Shown in pieces: positions 24,534-30,932 of a stretch of 30,932 bases of DNA. This stretch comes from Oceanospirillaceae bacterium (lineage in GTDB: Bacteria; Pseudomonadota; Gammaproteobacteria; Pseudomonadales; Balneatricaceae), in NCBI GenBank assembly GCA_003521845.1, contig DPHB01000035.1, positions 12,749 to 43,680 on the forward strand, given 5' to 3'. Below the pieces are notes generated by a model that saw only the letters and a program-made list of their open reading frames with translations, had not been told where the DNA came from and ran no database searches. Every line of letters begins with the position of its first letter. Position 1 is the stretch's first letter. Both the position numbers and the translations under genes were made by a program.

Positions 24534-25460
24534 CTATAGGCTTAGTAGATCCAAACCAGCATCTTGCATTGATTGCTGGCTAGCTTGCTGACTACTTTTA
24601 CCAGTGAAATCATGCAATTCACGATCCATCAAATGTGACGGTACCGCATGTTGCAAAGCGCGTGCCATATTTTCGATACGCCCAGGGTACTTCTCTTGCC
24701 AATCGTTTAGCATGCCCTTGATATGCTGCCGCTGTAGGTTGTCTTGGGAACCGCACAGGTTACAAGGAATAATCGGGAACTGTTTGATGTCCGAATAGGC
24801 CATAATGTCTTCTTCACGGGCGTAGGCCAGCGGACGAATCACCGTGTGCTTGCCGTCATCGCTTAACAACCTTGCCGGCATGGCTTTTAGCTTACCGCCG
24901 TGGAACATATTCAAGAACAAGGTTTGCAGTATGTCATCACGGTGATGACCTAGGGCTATCTTGGTAATACCATTTTCTTCTGCCCAACGGTACAAGGTTC
25001 CACGACGCATACGCGAACACAGACCACAGGTGGTCTTGCCTTCTGGCACGACAGCTTTAACAACACTATAGGTATCGCGCTCGATGACGTGATAATCAAC
25101 GCCGATGCTGGCTAAATAAGCGGGCAATATGTGTTCAGGAAAACCAGGCTGCTTTTGATCCAGGTTAACGGCCACTATGTCAAAATTGACAGGCGCGCTC
25201 TTTTGCAGGTTAAGCAAGATGTCCAACATAGTGTAGGAATCTTTACCACCCGACAAACACACCATAACCTTGTCGCCAGCTTCAATCATCGCATAGTCTG
25301 CAATAGCTTTCCCTACATCACGGCGCAGCCGCTTCTGCAGCTTATTTAAGCGTTGTTTGATTTCTTTAGCAGCATCAACGTCATCGCCCAAGCTTGCCGC
25401 CACAATAGCCTCTGTAGACGTTAGCTCAGCCGTTTGTTCGGGGGTGTAAACATCAACCAT
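24534..25460 (-). CDS. ttcA: tRNA 2-thiocytidine(32) synthetase TtcA
   Basis: Inserts sulfur at C32 of certain tRNAs using ATP and an Fe-S cluster. 308 aa, family length. The PP-loop SGGKDS is at 70-75. Cluster cysteines are in CGLC (Cys145, Cys148), with a further pair CNLC at Cys233/Cys236. GHHRDDILQT and FHGGKLKAMPA are TtcA signatures. It lies 9 bases downstream of the DUF2058 gene on the same strand and is probably co-transcribed with it. The ATG at 25460 has no strong ribosome-binding site. It may also depend on sulfur delivery by IscS. Confidence 0.95.
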   Translation of the reverse strand: MVDVYTPEQTAELTSTEAIVAASLGDDVDAAKEIKQRLNKLQKRLRRDVGKAIADYAMIEAGDKVMVCLSGGKDSYTMLDILLNLQKSAPVNFDIVAVNLDQKQPGFPEHILPAYLASIGVDYHVIERDTYSVVKAVVPEGKTTCGLCSRMRRGTLYRWAEENGITKIALGHHRDDILQTLFLNMFHGGKLKAMPARLLSDDGKHTVIRPLAYAREEDIMAYSDIKQFPIIPCNLCGSQDNLQRQHIKGMLNDWQEKYPGRIENMARALQHAVPSHLMDRELHDFTGKSSQQASQQSMQDAGLDLLSL

Positions 25461-25469
25461 GATTCAGTA

Positions 25470-26006
25470 TTACCACATCAAGTCATCAGGAATAACGTAA
25501 TCCGCATAGGGATCGTCTTCTTCAACAACATCTTCTTTCACGTCAGCTTTAACCACCAGTACCTTGTCGGTACGCTCTAACGCTCGTTCACCAACGCTAG
25601 CGGGCACCACGCTATAGTCACCATCTAGTCCCACAATCACCAAGTGCCCACGGCTTAATGACCCCTGCTGTTCAGCCGTCACATAAAGTTTTTTAATGGC
25701 TTTGCCATCTACGAAATTGTAAGCCTGCTCGCCAGCACTTATATCCAAACGACAACCTTCCACCATCTGCTTAACTTGAGCAACCTGAGCTTTGGCTTGC
25801 TGCTGCGCATCTCGCTGAGCATTAAGTTGTTTAGAACGTTGTGCTTGCTGCTGCTTTTCTCGTGCTGCACGATCTGCTGCGGATTCACCTATATCAACGC
25901 CTTTGCGTTGATCACGGGCTTTCTTTTTATTGGCTTTGGTGACTTGTTTGGCTTGTTTTTCGTTAGCCAAACCGGCTTTCATTAGCTGTTCTTGTAGACT
26001 TGCCAT
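25470..26006 (-). CDS. DUF2058 family protein (YaiL-like)
   Basis: 178 aa, cytosolic, function unknown. The opening MASLQEQLMKAGLANEKQAKQ and the long basic, Gln/Ala/Lys-rich helix to about residue 80 (KKKARDQRKG, QQQAQRSKQLNAQR) are typical of this family. The C-terminal half is a small globular domain with YNFVDGKAIKKLYVT and VIVGLDGDYSVVP. A long coiled coil is likely in the first half; RNA or ribosome binding has been suggested for relatives but I cannot confirm it. It is the first gene of a pair with ttcA. No clear ribosome-binding site is visible. Confidence 0.85.
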   Translation of the reverse strand: MASLQEQLMKAGLANEKQAKQVTKANKKKARDQRKGVDIGESAADRAAREKQQQAQRSKQLNAQRDAQQQAKAQVAQVKQMVEGCRLDISAGEQAYNFVDGKAIKKLYVTAEQQGSLSRGHLVIVGLDGDYSVVPASVGERALERTDKVLVVKADVKEDVVEEDDPYADYVIPDDLMW

Positions 26007-26068
26007 GGGGATTGCTTTGGTTACTTAATTTGGCGGCGATTTTACCATACAAATGTGCTTCGGTGGCA

Positions 26069-26081
26069 GTGCTCGAAGCAC
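26069..26081. repeat. Small hairpin
   Basis: GTGCT-CGA-AGCAC, a perfect 5-bp stem with a 3-base loop; one more A-T pair extends it to 26068-26082. It lies in the gene-free space upstream of DUF2058. No function assigned. Confidence 0.3.
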
Positions 26082-26097
26082 TCAGTTCTGTTTTGAG

Positions 26098-26454
26098 GCC
26101 GTGGTACCGTCGCTGACCTATGCGTACTTTTATCCGCTACAAAATCTTTTGCTGGCCTAAAAAGCAGGCACAAAAGAATTTGCACCCGATAATTCACTTA
26201 ACCAGTGCAGCGAATAGATCTCCAAGCATCAATGACGAGCTGCGTAGCCTTTGGCAAGTGCTAACTCGCTACCTTGTGCCACCCTAGAAATCAGGCACTG
26301 GAGCTACAGCGTTCGTCTAGGAATCTTGGTCCCCTAAACGGCTGGCACGGTGAGATGGAGGACAGGGTGAAATTCTTTTTCTGCCTGTTTTTTAGGCCAG
26401 GAAAAAGATTTATCACCCGGGCCTATACTCATTGCAACGCCTCGGTACCACGGC
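26098..26454. mobile_element. MITE-like element A (357 bp, non-coding)
   Basis: Bounded by perfect 12-bp terminal inverted repeats GCCGTGGTACCG (26098-26109) and CGGTACCACGGC (26443-26454). A second, subterminal inverted pair of about 41 bp lies at 26141-26181 and 26370-26410, each itself nearly palindromic around GGCCT-AAAAAGC-AGGC. No credible gene inside, and no clear target-site duplication at its ends. Its arms match element B, whereas the centre (26248-26320) does not. A non-autonomous transposable element is the best reading; a structured RNA is an alternative. Confidence 0.55.
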
Positions 26455-26528
26455 ACACAAACCCATGTAAAAGACTACGCATGCTCGGTAAACTGTTAGG
26501 CGGCCTTCAACCATAGGCCGTATTAGAA
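26455..26528. other. Spacer between elements A and B
   Basis: About 74 bases, no gene. It contains a CGGCCT/AGGCCG hairpin and ends in ATTAGAA (26522-26528), the left copy of the putative duplication flanking element B. Confidence 0.35.
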
Positions 26529-26877
26529 TCCGTGGTTCCGTGGTCGGTCTTTGTGTACTTTTATCTGGCTGAAAATCTTTTGCTGGCCCAAAAAGCAGGC
26601 ACAAAAGAATTGCACCCAGATTATTCACCTACCAAGTGCCGCAGTCAGATTTCCAAGAGTCAGTGACGAGCTGCGTAGATTTTTAGCTCGTACAAAACTG
26701 GCACATAATTGTGGCTAGACCAATCTACTACAGAGCTCGGCTGAGAATCTTGGTCCCCTAAACGGCTGGCACGGTGAGATGGAAGACAGGGTGAAATTCT
26801 TTTGCTGCCTGTTTTTAAGGCCAGGAAAAAGATTTATCACCCGGGCCTATGCTCACTGCCACGCATAGGGACCACGG
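26529..26877. mobile_element. MITE-like element B (349 bp, non-coding)
   Basis: Related to element A. The ends are CCGTGGTTCC (26530-26539) and GGGACCACGG (26868-26877), inverted with one mismatch. ATTAGAA occurs directly outside both ends (26522-26528 and 26878-26884), which looks like a 7-bp target-site duplication. Subterminal inverted arms lie at 26572-26611 and 26794-26834. The right-arm 120-bp block (26745-26864) differs from the one in A at about 6 positions. The middle (26679-26744) is unrelated to that of A. Nothing coding is convincing. Confidence 0.6.
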
Positions 26878-26900
26878 ATTAGAAAACAACGTAATAGGGA

Positions 26901-28694
26901 TTAGGCGTGTTCCGCGATGACGGCAAGGAAGGTTTCACCGTAACGGTCAAGTTTCTTCTCGCCAACGCCGGGTACATCGTTCATTTGTATCAAAGACTGC
27001 GGTTTGGTTTCGATCATGGCCAGTAACGTGGCATCACTGAAGATCACATAGGGTGGTACGGACTGCTCTTGGGCTAAGGCCATACGCTGCTCGCGTAAGG
27101 CTTGCCATAGGCCCAGATCGGCCACGGCAACTGGCGTGCGTTGCTTCTTACCGGCTTTACTAGACACCTTGCGATCCAAACGCAACTGAATAGATTGCTC
27201 ACCTTTTAACAAAGGGCGGCAGTCAGGCATGAGTTTAATACCGCCAAAAACCGTTGGATCACTGGCAACAAAACCTTGGGCCAAAAGCTGACGAAAAACC
27301 GAACGCCATTGCTTTTGATCTAACTCTTGGCCAATGGCAAAGGTAGTTATCTGGTCGTGCCCGGCTTGTTTAACTTTATCTGTCGGTTTCCCTAAGAGGA
27401 TGTCTACTAGATGACTAACACCATAACGCTGGCCACTGCGGTAAACACAAGATAGGGCCTTACGGGCGACCTCTGTACCATCGAAAGTAGCCACTGGCTC
27501 AAGACAGTTGTCACAATTACCACAAACTTGTTCTAGCTTCTCACCAAAATAACCCAATAACACCTGCCGGCGGCATGAGGTCACTTCACACAAACCCAGC
27601 ATAGCATCCAACTTAGTTTGTTCGGAACGCTTAATGGCCTCGTCCATTTCTGATTCCATCAAACGCTGCCGTAACCACACCACGTCTTGCAAGCCATAAA
27701 TCATCCAAGCATCGGCGGGCAAACCATCACGACCAGCGCGGCCGGTTTCTTGATAATAGGATTCGATACTTTTGGGTAGGTCTATATGCGCCACAAAACG
27801 CACGTTAGGCTTGTCAATGCCCATACCAAAGGCAATGGTAGCCACCATAACCAAGCTTTCTTCTTGTAAAAATCTGGCTTGATTTTGACTGCGATGATCA
27901 GCACTCATACCCGCATGATAGGGTAAAGCTGGCACCCCAGATTGACTGAGCCACTGGGCTAATTCATCCACCTTCTTGCGCGAACCACAATAAACAATAC
28001 CAGCACTGTCTTGGTGTTGAGTTTGAATAAAGCGTAATAATTGCTGCTTACCTTGCTGTTTTTGCAGAATACGATAGCGAATATTGGGACGATCAAAACT
28101 ACTAATAAACTGCTCAGCTTGCTGTAGGTGCAAGCGTTTGACCATTTCAGCTTGCGTCGGCCCATCGGCGGTTGCTGTTAGGGCGACCCTAGGCACCCGT
28201 GGAAACAACTCCTGCAAACAATCTAGTTGCAAATATTCCGGCCGAAAATCATGCCCCCATTGCGAAACACAGTGGGCTTCATCGATGGCAAACAGGCTAA
28301 TTTGAACGGCTTTAAGCATGTCTAGGCAGCGCTGAGTCAACAAGCGCTCTGGTGAAACGTACAGCATTTCGAGTTCGCCATTAAGCACTTGCTGTTCAAT
28401 ATGCTGTTGCGTTTGCCAGTCCATAGCTGAATGCAAAGCCTGAGCTTTGACGCCTAACTGCTGCAAGGCCATAACCTGATCTTGCATCAAAGCAATGAGT
28501 GGTGATACCACCACACCCAAGCCAGAGCGCATTAAAGCTGGGATCTGAAAACACAGGGATTTACCGCCCCCGGTGGGCATCAACACTAAGGCATCACCAC
28601 CATTAATGAGATGGTCAATAATTTGCCCTTGCTGATCACGAAACTCTTCGTAACCAAATAGGCTGTGCAATAGGGATTGGGGGCTGTCGTACAT
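26901..28694 (-). CDS. recQ: ATP-dependent DNA helicase RecQ
   Basis: 3'-5' helicase that processes stalled forks and initiates RecF-pathway recombination. 597 aa, close to E. coli RecQ (609). Walker A TGGGKS at 41-46 and DEAH box at 138-141, with the HCVSQWGHDFRPEY segment right after it. The helicase C-lobe carries FGMGIDKPNVRFVAH and YYQETGRAGRDG. The RQC zinc cysteines are in CEVTSCRR and CGNCDNC. A winged-helix part follows, and the C-terminal HRDC domain ends the protein (VPGVGEKKLDRYG). An AAGGA site is 12 bases upstream of the ATG. It is divergent from the UPF0149 gene. Downstream lies repeat-rich spacer with no clear terminator. Confidence 0.95.
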   Translation of the reverse strand: MYDSPQSLLHSLFGYEEFRDQQGQIIDHLINGGDALVLMPTGGGKSLCFQIPALMRSGLGVVVSPLIALMQDQVMALQQLGVKAQALHSAMDWQTQQHIEQQVLNGELEMLYVSPERLLTQRCLDMLKAVQISLFAIDEAHCVSQWGHDFRPEYLQLDCLQELFPRVPRVALTATADGPTQAEMVKRLHLQQAEQFISSFDRPNIRYRILQKQQGKQQLLRFIQTQHQDSAGIVYCGSRKKVDELAQWLSQSGVPALPYHAGMSADHRSQNQARFLQEESLVMVATIAFGMGIDKPNVRFVAHIDLPKSIESYYQETGRAGRDGLPADAWMIYGLQDVVWLRQRLMESEMDEAIKRSEQTKLDAMLGLCEVTSCRRQVLLGYFGEKLEQVCGNCDNCLEPVATFDGTEVARKALSCVYRSGQRYGVSHLVDILLGKPTDKVKQAGHDQITTFAIGQELDQKQWRSVFRQLLAQGFVASDPTVFGGIKLMPDCRPLLKGEQSIQLRLDRKVSSKAGKKQRTPVAVADLGLWQALREQRMALAQEQSVPPYVIFSDATLLAMIETKPQSLIQMNDVPGVGEKKLDRYGETFLAVIAEHA

Positions 28695-28802
28695 GGCGCG
28701 CTATTATCCTTGAGCAGCCTGCTTATGTCATTAGACAATGCCCAAATAAGCCAAATTGGGTTACAATAAGTACTATTCCTACCAGCATTGAGACCAGCGA
28801 CC

Positions 28803-29438
28803 ATGTCCAATTCTTGCGAACCTTTAACTGACCAACAATTAGAACAACTTGACGAGTATTTGTTGTCTGATAATTTGAAAGAAGAAGCCCTCGACTATAT
28901 TGCCCTACACGGCTACTTGTGTGCCCTAAACGTCAGCCCTGTACCCATGACTGACACAGAATGGCTAACCAATGTATTGGCCGAAAACCCACAATCAGAT
29001 GCCTGCAATATTGACGCATCCATGGTGGATTTGATACGCCAGGAAAACAACTACATCCGCACCTGCTTAGAATCGGATATTATTATCGACCCACCTTGTG
29101 ACCTAACTTTGGAAATTGACGAAGAAGGCGACTGCCTTCTGGAATATTGGGCGCAAGGCTTTATGGAAGTGGTATTTAGCCAAGAAGAAGTTTGGTTTAG
29201 TGAACACGAAGATGCCGTAGCCGAGTGCCTATTGCCGTTTATGCTAGCGGCTAATTTAGACGAAGACCAAGAGCTAGCTGAATTACGCAAGGAGCCGAAG
29301 TTCTGCCAACAATTGTGTGACCAAATTCCAGAATTGGTAGAGGATCTATTCTTGCTATTCCGCGTGCCAGCGGATAAGCCTAAAGGCAAACCACCTTATG
29401 GTAAAAAGTCATCCAACAATAAGCCGCGCCGCCACTAA
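28803..29438 (+). CDS. UPF0149/YecA family protein
   Basis: 211 aa from the ATG at 28803; the frame is open to a TTG at 28788, which I reject because the family starts near here. Highly acidic with LTDQQLEQLDEYLL and ALDYIALHGYLCALNVSP near the N-terminus, the pattern of YecA/UPF0149 proteins. The conserved helix LEYWAQGFMEVV is near the middle. The C-terminus is basic (KPKGKPPYGKKSSNNKPRRH) but lacks the SEC-C zinc motif of YecA itself. Function unknown; relatives have been connected to protein export or chaperone roles without proof. It is divergent from recQ and convergent with the tungstate transporter genes. Confidence 0.8.
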   Translation: MSNSCEPLTDQQLEQLDEYLLSDNLKEEALDYIALHGYLCALNVSPVPMTDTEWLTNVLAENPQSDACNIDASMVDLIRQENNYIRTCLESDIIIDPPCDLTLEIDEEGDCLLEYWAQGFMEVVFSQEEVWFSEHEDAVAECLLPFMLAANLDEDQELAELRKEPKFCQQLCDQIPELVEDLFLLFRVPADKPKGKPPYGKKSSNNKPRRH

Positions 29439-29441
29439 AAC

Positions 29442-29523
29442 CGTCATTGCGAACGTAGCGAAGCAATCTCTTGCAAGCAAAGTGCCAAGGTCAAGAGATT
29501 GCTTCGCTACGCTCGCAACGACG
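29442..29523. repeat. Palindromic intergenic repeat, 82 bp
   Basis: Two 32-bp arms (29442-29473 and 29492-29523) are inverted with only two mismatches around an 18-base loop. The arm begins CGTCATTGCGA and contains GTAGCGAAGCAATCTC, the type found dispersed in many bacterial genomes. It lies between convergent genes and could also terminate transcription. Confidence 0.8.
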
Positions 29524-29532
29524 CGCGAAGCT

Positions 29533-29573
29533 ACACTCCAAGGACGCGAGTAGCCACACTCCAAGGACGCGAG
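29533..29573. repeat. Short tandem repeat, two copies of a 23-bp unit
   Basis: ACACTCCAAGGACGCGAG occurs at 29533-29550 and again at 29556-29573. It directly follows the palindrome, and a CATGACG end at 29587-29593 suggests the whole 29442-29593 block is one compound element. Confidence 0.7.
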
Positions 29574-29606
29574 GTGCTGCGCTCACCATGACGTATGGCA
29601 TGGCAC

Positions 29607-30233
29607 CTAACTTGCGACCACTAGCTGGCCATTTTGCAAATACCAGTTTTGGTCGCAGCATTGGCTCACCAAATTTTTCTGATGACAGGCTAACAAATAG
29701 CCAGTGCCCTTAGCTTTCAGATCGGCTAGCATCTGCAGGATGCGTTCCATTGATTCGACGTCTAGATTACTACTGGGTTCATCTAACAAGATAATCTGCG
29801 GATCCAATACTAGCGCCCGAGCCAAAGCCAAGCGCTGACGTTCGCCACCAGACAGGTGATGGGCAGCACGGTTTTGAATATGCTCTAAACGTGCCCAAGC
29901 CAAGGCCTGGTCTACCTTATGCGCATTTTTCTCGCCGCGCAGTCTAAGGCCATATTCCACGTTGGCCCGTACATTGGTATCAAACAAATAAGTTTGCTGG
30001 TGTAGGTAAATAACGGCTTGGCGATTTTTCTTCTCACCTTGGTCGAAAACTCTTGCAACCGTTCCCGTGAGCGGTGTTTTTAGGCCAGCCATTATTTTCA
30101 TCAAGGTCGACTTACCAGCACCGTTGACTCCGTGCAGGTGGACGGCTTGACCACTACGCAAGGTGGCATTGGGGATAGTAAACAAGGGCTGTGCTGCAAA
30201 GCCTTGGCTAACATCAGTAAGAACTAAACGCAT
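29607..30233 (-). CDS. tupC: Tungstate-type ABC transporter, ATP-binding protein (TupC-like)
   Basis: ATPase that powers oxyanion import. 208 aa, short for an ABC ATPase but usual for TupC. Walker A GVNGAGKST at 35-43, signature LSGGERQ at 127-133, Walker B LLDEP with Asp151 and Glu152, and the switch histidine in LACHQ. It has no regulatory C-terminal domain such as that of ModC. Its ATG shares one base with the permease stop (TAATG on the minus strand), so the genes are coupled. The tungstate assignment comes mainly from the permease; molybdate or another anion is possible. Confidence 0.8.
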   Translation of the reverse strand: MRLVLTDVSQGFAAQPLFTIPNATLRSGQAVHLHGVNGAGKSTLMKIMAGLKTPLTGTVARVFDQGEKKNRQAVIYLHQQTYLFDTNVRANVEYGLRLRGEKNAHKVDQALAWARLEHIQNRAAHHLSGGERQRLALARALVLDPQIILLDEPSSNLDVESMERILQMLADLKAKGTGYLLACHQKNLVSQCCDQNWYLQNGQLVVAS

Positions 30234-30932
30234 TACGACGCCTGCCTTAATACACGGCTGTTACTTTGCATCCAGCCTAAACTGACATTCAAGACTAGCG
30301 ACAAACTCAGCAAAACTAAGCCCAGTGCCACACCTTGTACAAACTCACCCTTGCCGGTTTCTAGGGCAATGGCGGTAGTGATATTACGGGTGTAATGCAG
30401 AATGTTGCCACCTACCATCATGGCACAACCCACTTCCGCAATAATGCGGCCAAAGGCTGTCACCACGGCCGCCATCAAAGCGAAACGCACTTCAAATAAT
30501 AGTGTCGTAAAAGCCTGCCAACGGTTGGCACCCAAGGTACGAGCGGTTTCCAATACTCGCTGATCTGCCGCTTGGAAGGCACTAAGGCTCATAGACACTA
30601 ACAGTGGGAAGCACAGTAATATTTGACCAATGACCATAGCGGGCTGGGTAAACAGCAGATGGTAGTCACCTAAGGGACCCGCTCGGGATAAGAGCATATA
30701 CAAGACTAAGCCAACCACCACGGTGGGCACAGCTAACAAGCTATTGAGTATACTAATAGCTATCCAGCGGCCTGGAAAGTGATAGTAAGCTAGCACAAAA
30801 CCCAGGGTTAAAGCCGGCAACAAAGCAATTAATAAAGCCGATAATGACACGCTGAATGACACGCCCACGATGCCCCATAGCTGACCATCACCGCTAGCCA
30901 GCTGGGCCAAGGCCTGTAATAGAGTTTGCCAC
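30233..30932 (-). CDS. tupB: Tungstate-type ABC transporter permease (TupB-like), 5'-truncated by the window
   Basis: Inner-membrane channel subunit. The frame stays open past the TTG at 30910 to the window edge, so the true start is probably outside; the extra codons read WQTLLQALAQL. About 233 codons are seen. Hydrophobic helices fill the protein, with the ABC permease EAA-type loop around ETARTLGANRWQAF. The C-terminal NILHYTRNITTAIALETGKG segment closely matches TupB as I remember it, and is distinct from ModB. The substrate-binding protein TupA would be upstream, beyond the right edge. Confidence 0.8.
   Translation of the reverse strand, partial: WQTLLQALAQLASGDGQLWGIVGVSFSVSLSALLIALLPALTLGFVLAYYHFPGRWIAISILNSLLAVPTVVVGLVLYMLLSRAGPLGDYHLLFTQPAMVIGQILLCFPLLVSMSLSAFQAADQRVLETARTLGANRWQAFTTLLFEVRFALMAAVVTAFGRIIAEVGCAMMVGGNILHYTRNITTAIALETGKGEFVQGVALGLVLLSLSLVLNVSLGWMQSNSRVLRQAS

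Noticed and set aside
26274..26628. Short frames inside elements A and B
   Set aside because: They run across inverted repeats and are not kept between the two copies; no ribosome-binding site or family match.
29051..29389. 112-aa frame opposite the UPF0149 gene
   Set aside because: Serine-rich antisense shadow of an acidic protein; no independent support.
29533..29573. Possible start of a CRISPR array
   Set aside because: Only two units with a 5-base gap and no spacer-sized intervals; no cas genes nearby.

Overview
This window looks like chromosomal DNA from a gammaproteobacterium. EpmC, ProQ, TusA, TtcA, PdxB, a UPF0149/YecA protein, a DUF2058 protein and an AlaA very close to the enterobacterial one occur together mainly in that class. 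The Pseudomonas-like order of the cbb3 oxidase genes points to a free-living, probably aquatic, respiring lineage, but I cannot name a genus. Most of the window is housekeeping DNA. I see no phage, integrase, transposase, CRISPR array, rRNA or tRNA gene. The unusual DNA is in the intergenic spaces.

Layout. Bases 1-275: the 5' part of msrB (minus strand), divergent from alaA. Bases 1719-5678: a minus-strand run trmH > pdxB > NAD-kinase-like protein > RlmK-like methyltransferase. Bases 5775-7790: monofunctional prephenate dehydratase, a small membrane-anchored Met/His protein and an SCO copper chaperone (plus strand). Bases 7794-12816: epmC (minus), a NorM-type MATE pump (plus), trxA with a clear terminator (plus), proQ with an upstream overlapping coiled-coil gene (minus), then an unknown 242-aa protein (plus) converging on tusA (minus). 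Bases 12884-13564: an alpha/beta hydrolase (minus).

Bases 13755-22987 are the functional centre. ccoN-O-Q-P encode the cbb3-type cytochrome c oxidase. They are followed by the assembly genes ccoG-H-I-S, a SafE/DsbD-like membrane protein, and apt. CcoI imports copper for the binuclear centre, CcoG, CcoH and CcoS assist assembly, and the SCO gene 6 kb upstream may contribute to copper delivery. A sigma70-like promoter and an intrinsic-terminator-like hairpin lie in front of ccoN, and two further stem-loops separate ccoP from ccoG. The anr/fnr and hemN genes that lie between this block and apt in Pseudomonas are absent here.

Bases 23029-26006: a predicted lipoprotein with a C-terminal LamG-like domain, then DUF2058 > ttcA (all minus). 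Bases 26007-26900 hold no gene. They carry two related elements of about 350 bp with terminal inverted repeats and conserved arms around unrelated centres, which I read as MITE-like. Bases 26901-30932: recQ (minus), a UPF0149 protein (plus), an 82-bp palindromic intergenic repeat, and a tungstate-type ABC transporter pair (ATPase and 5'-truncated permease, minus) at the right edge.
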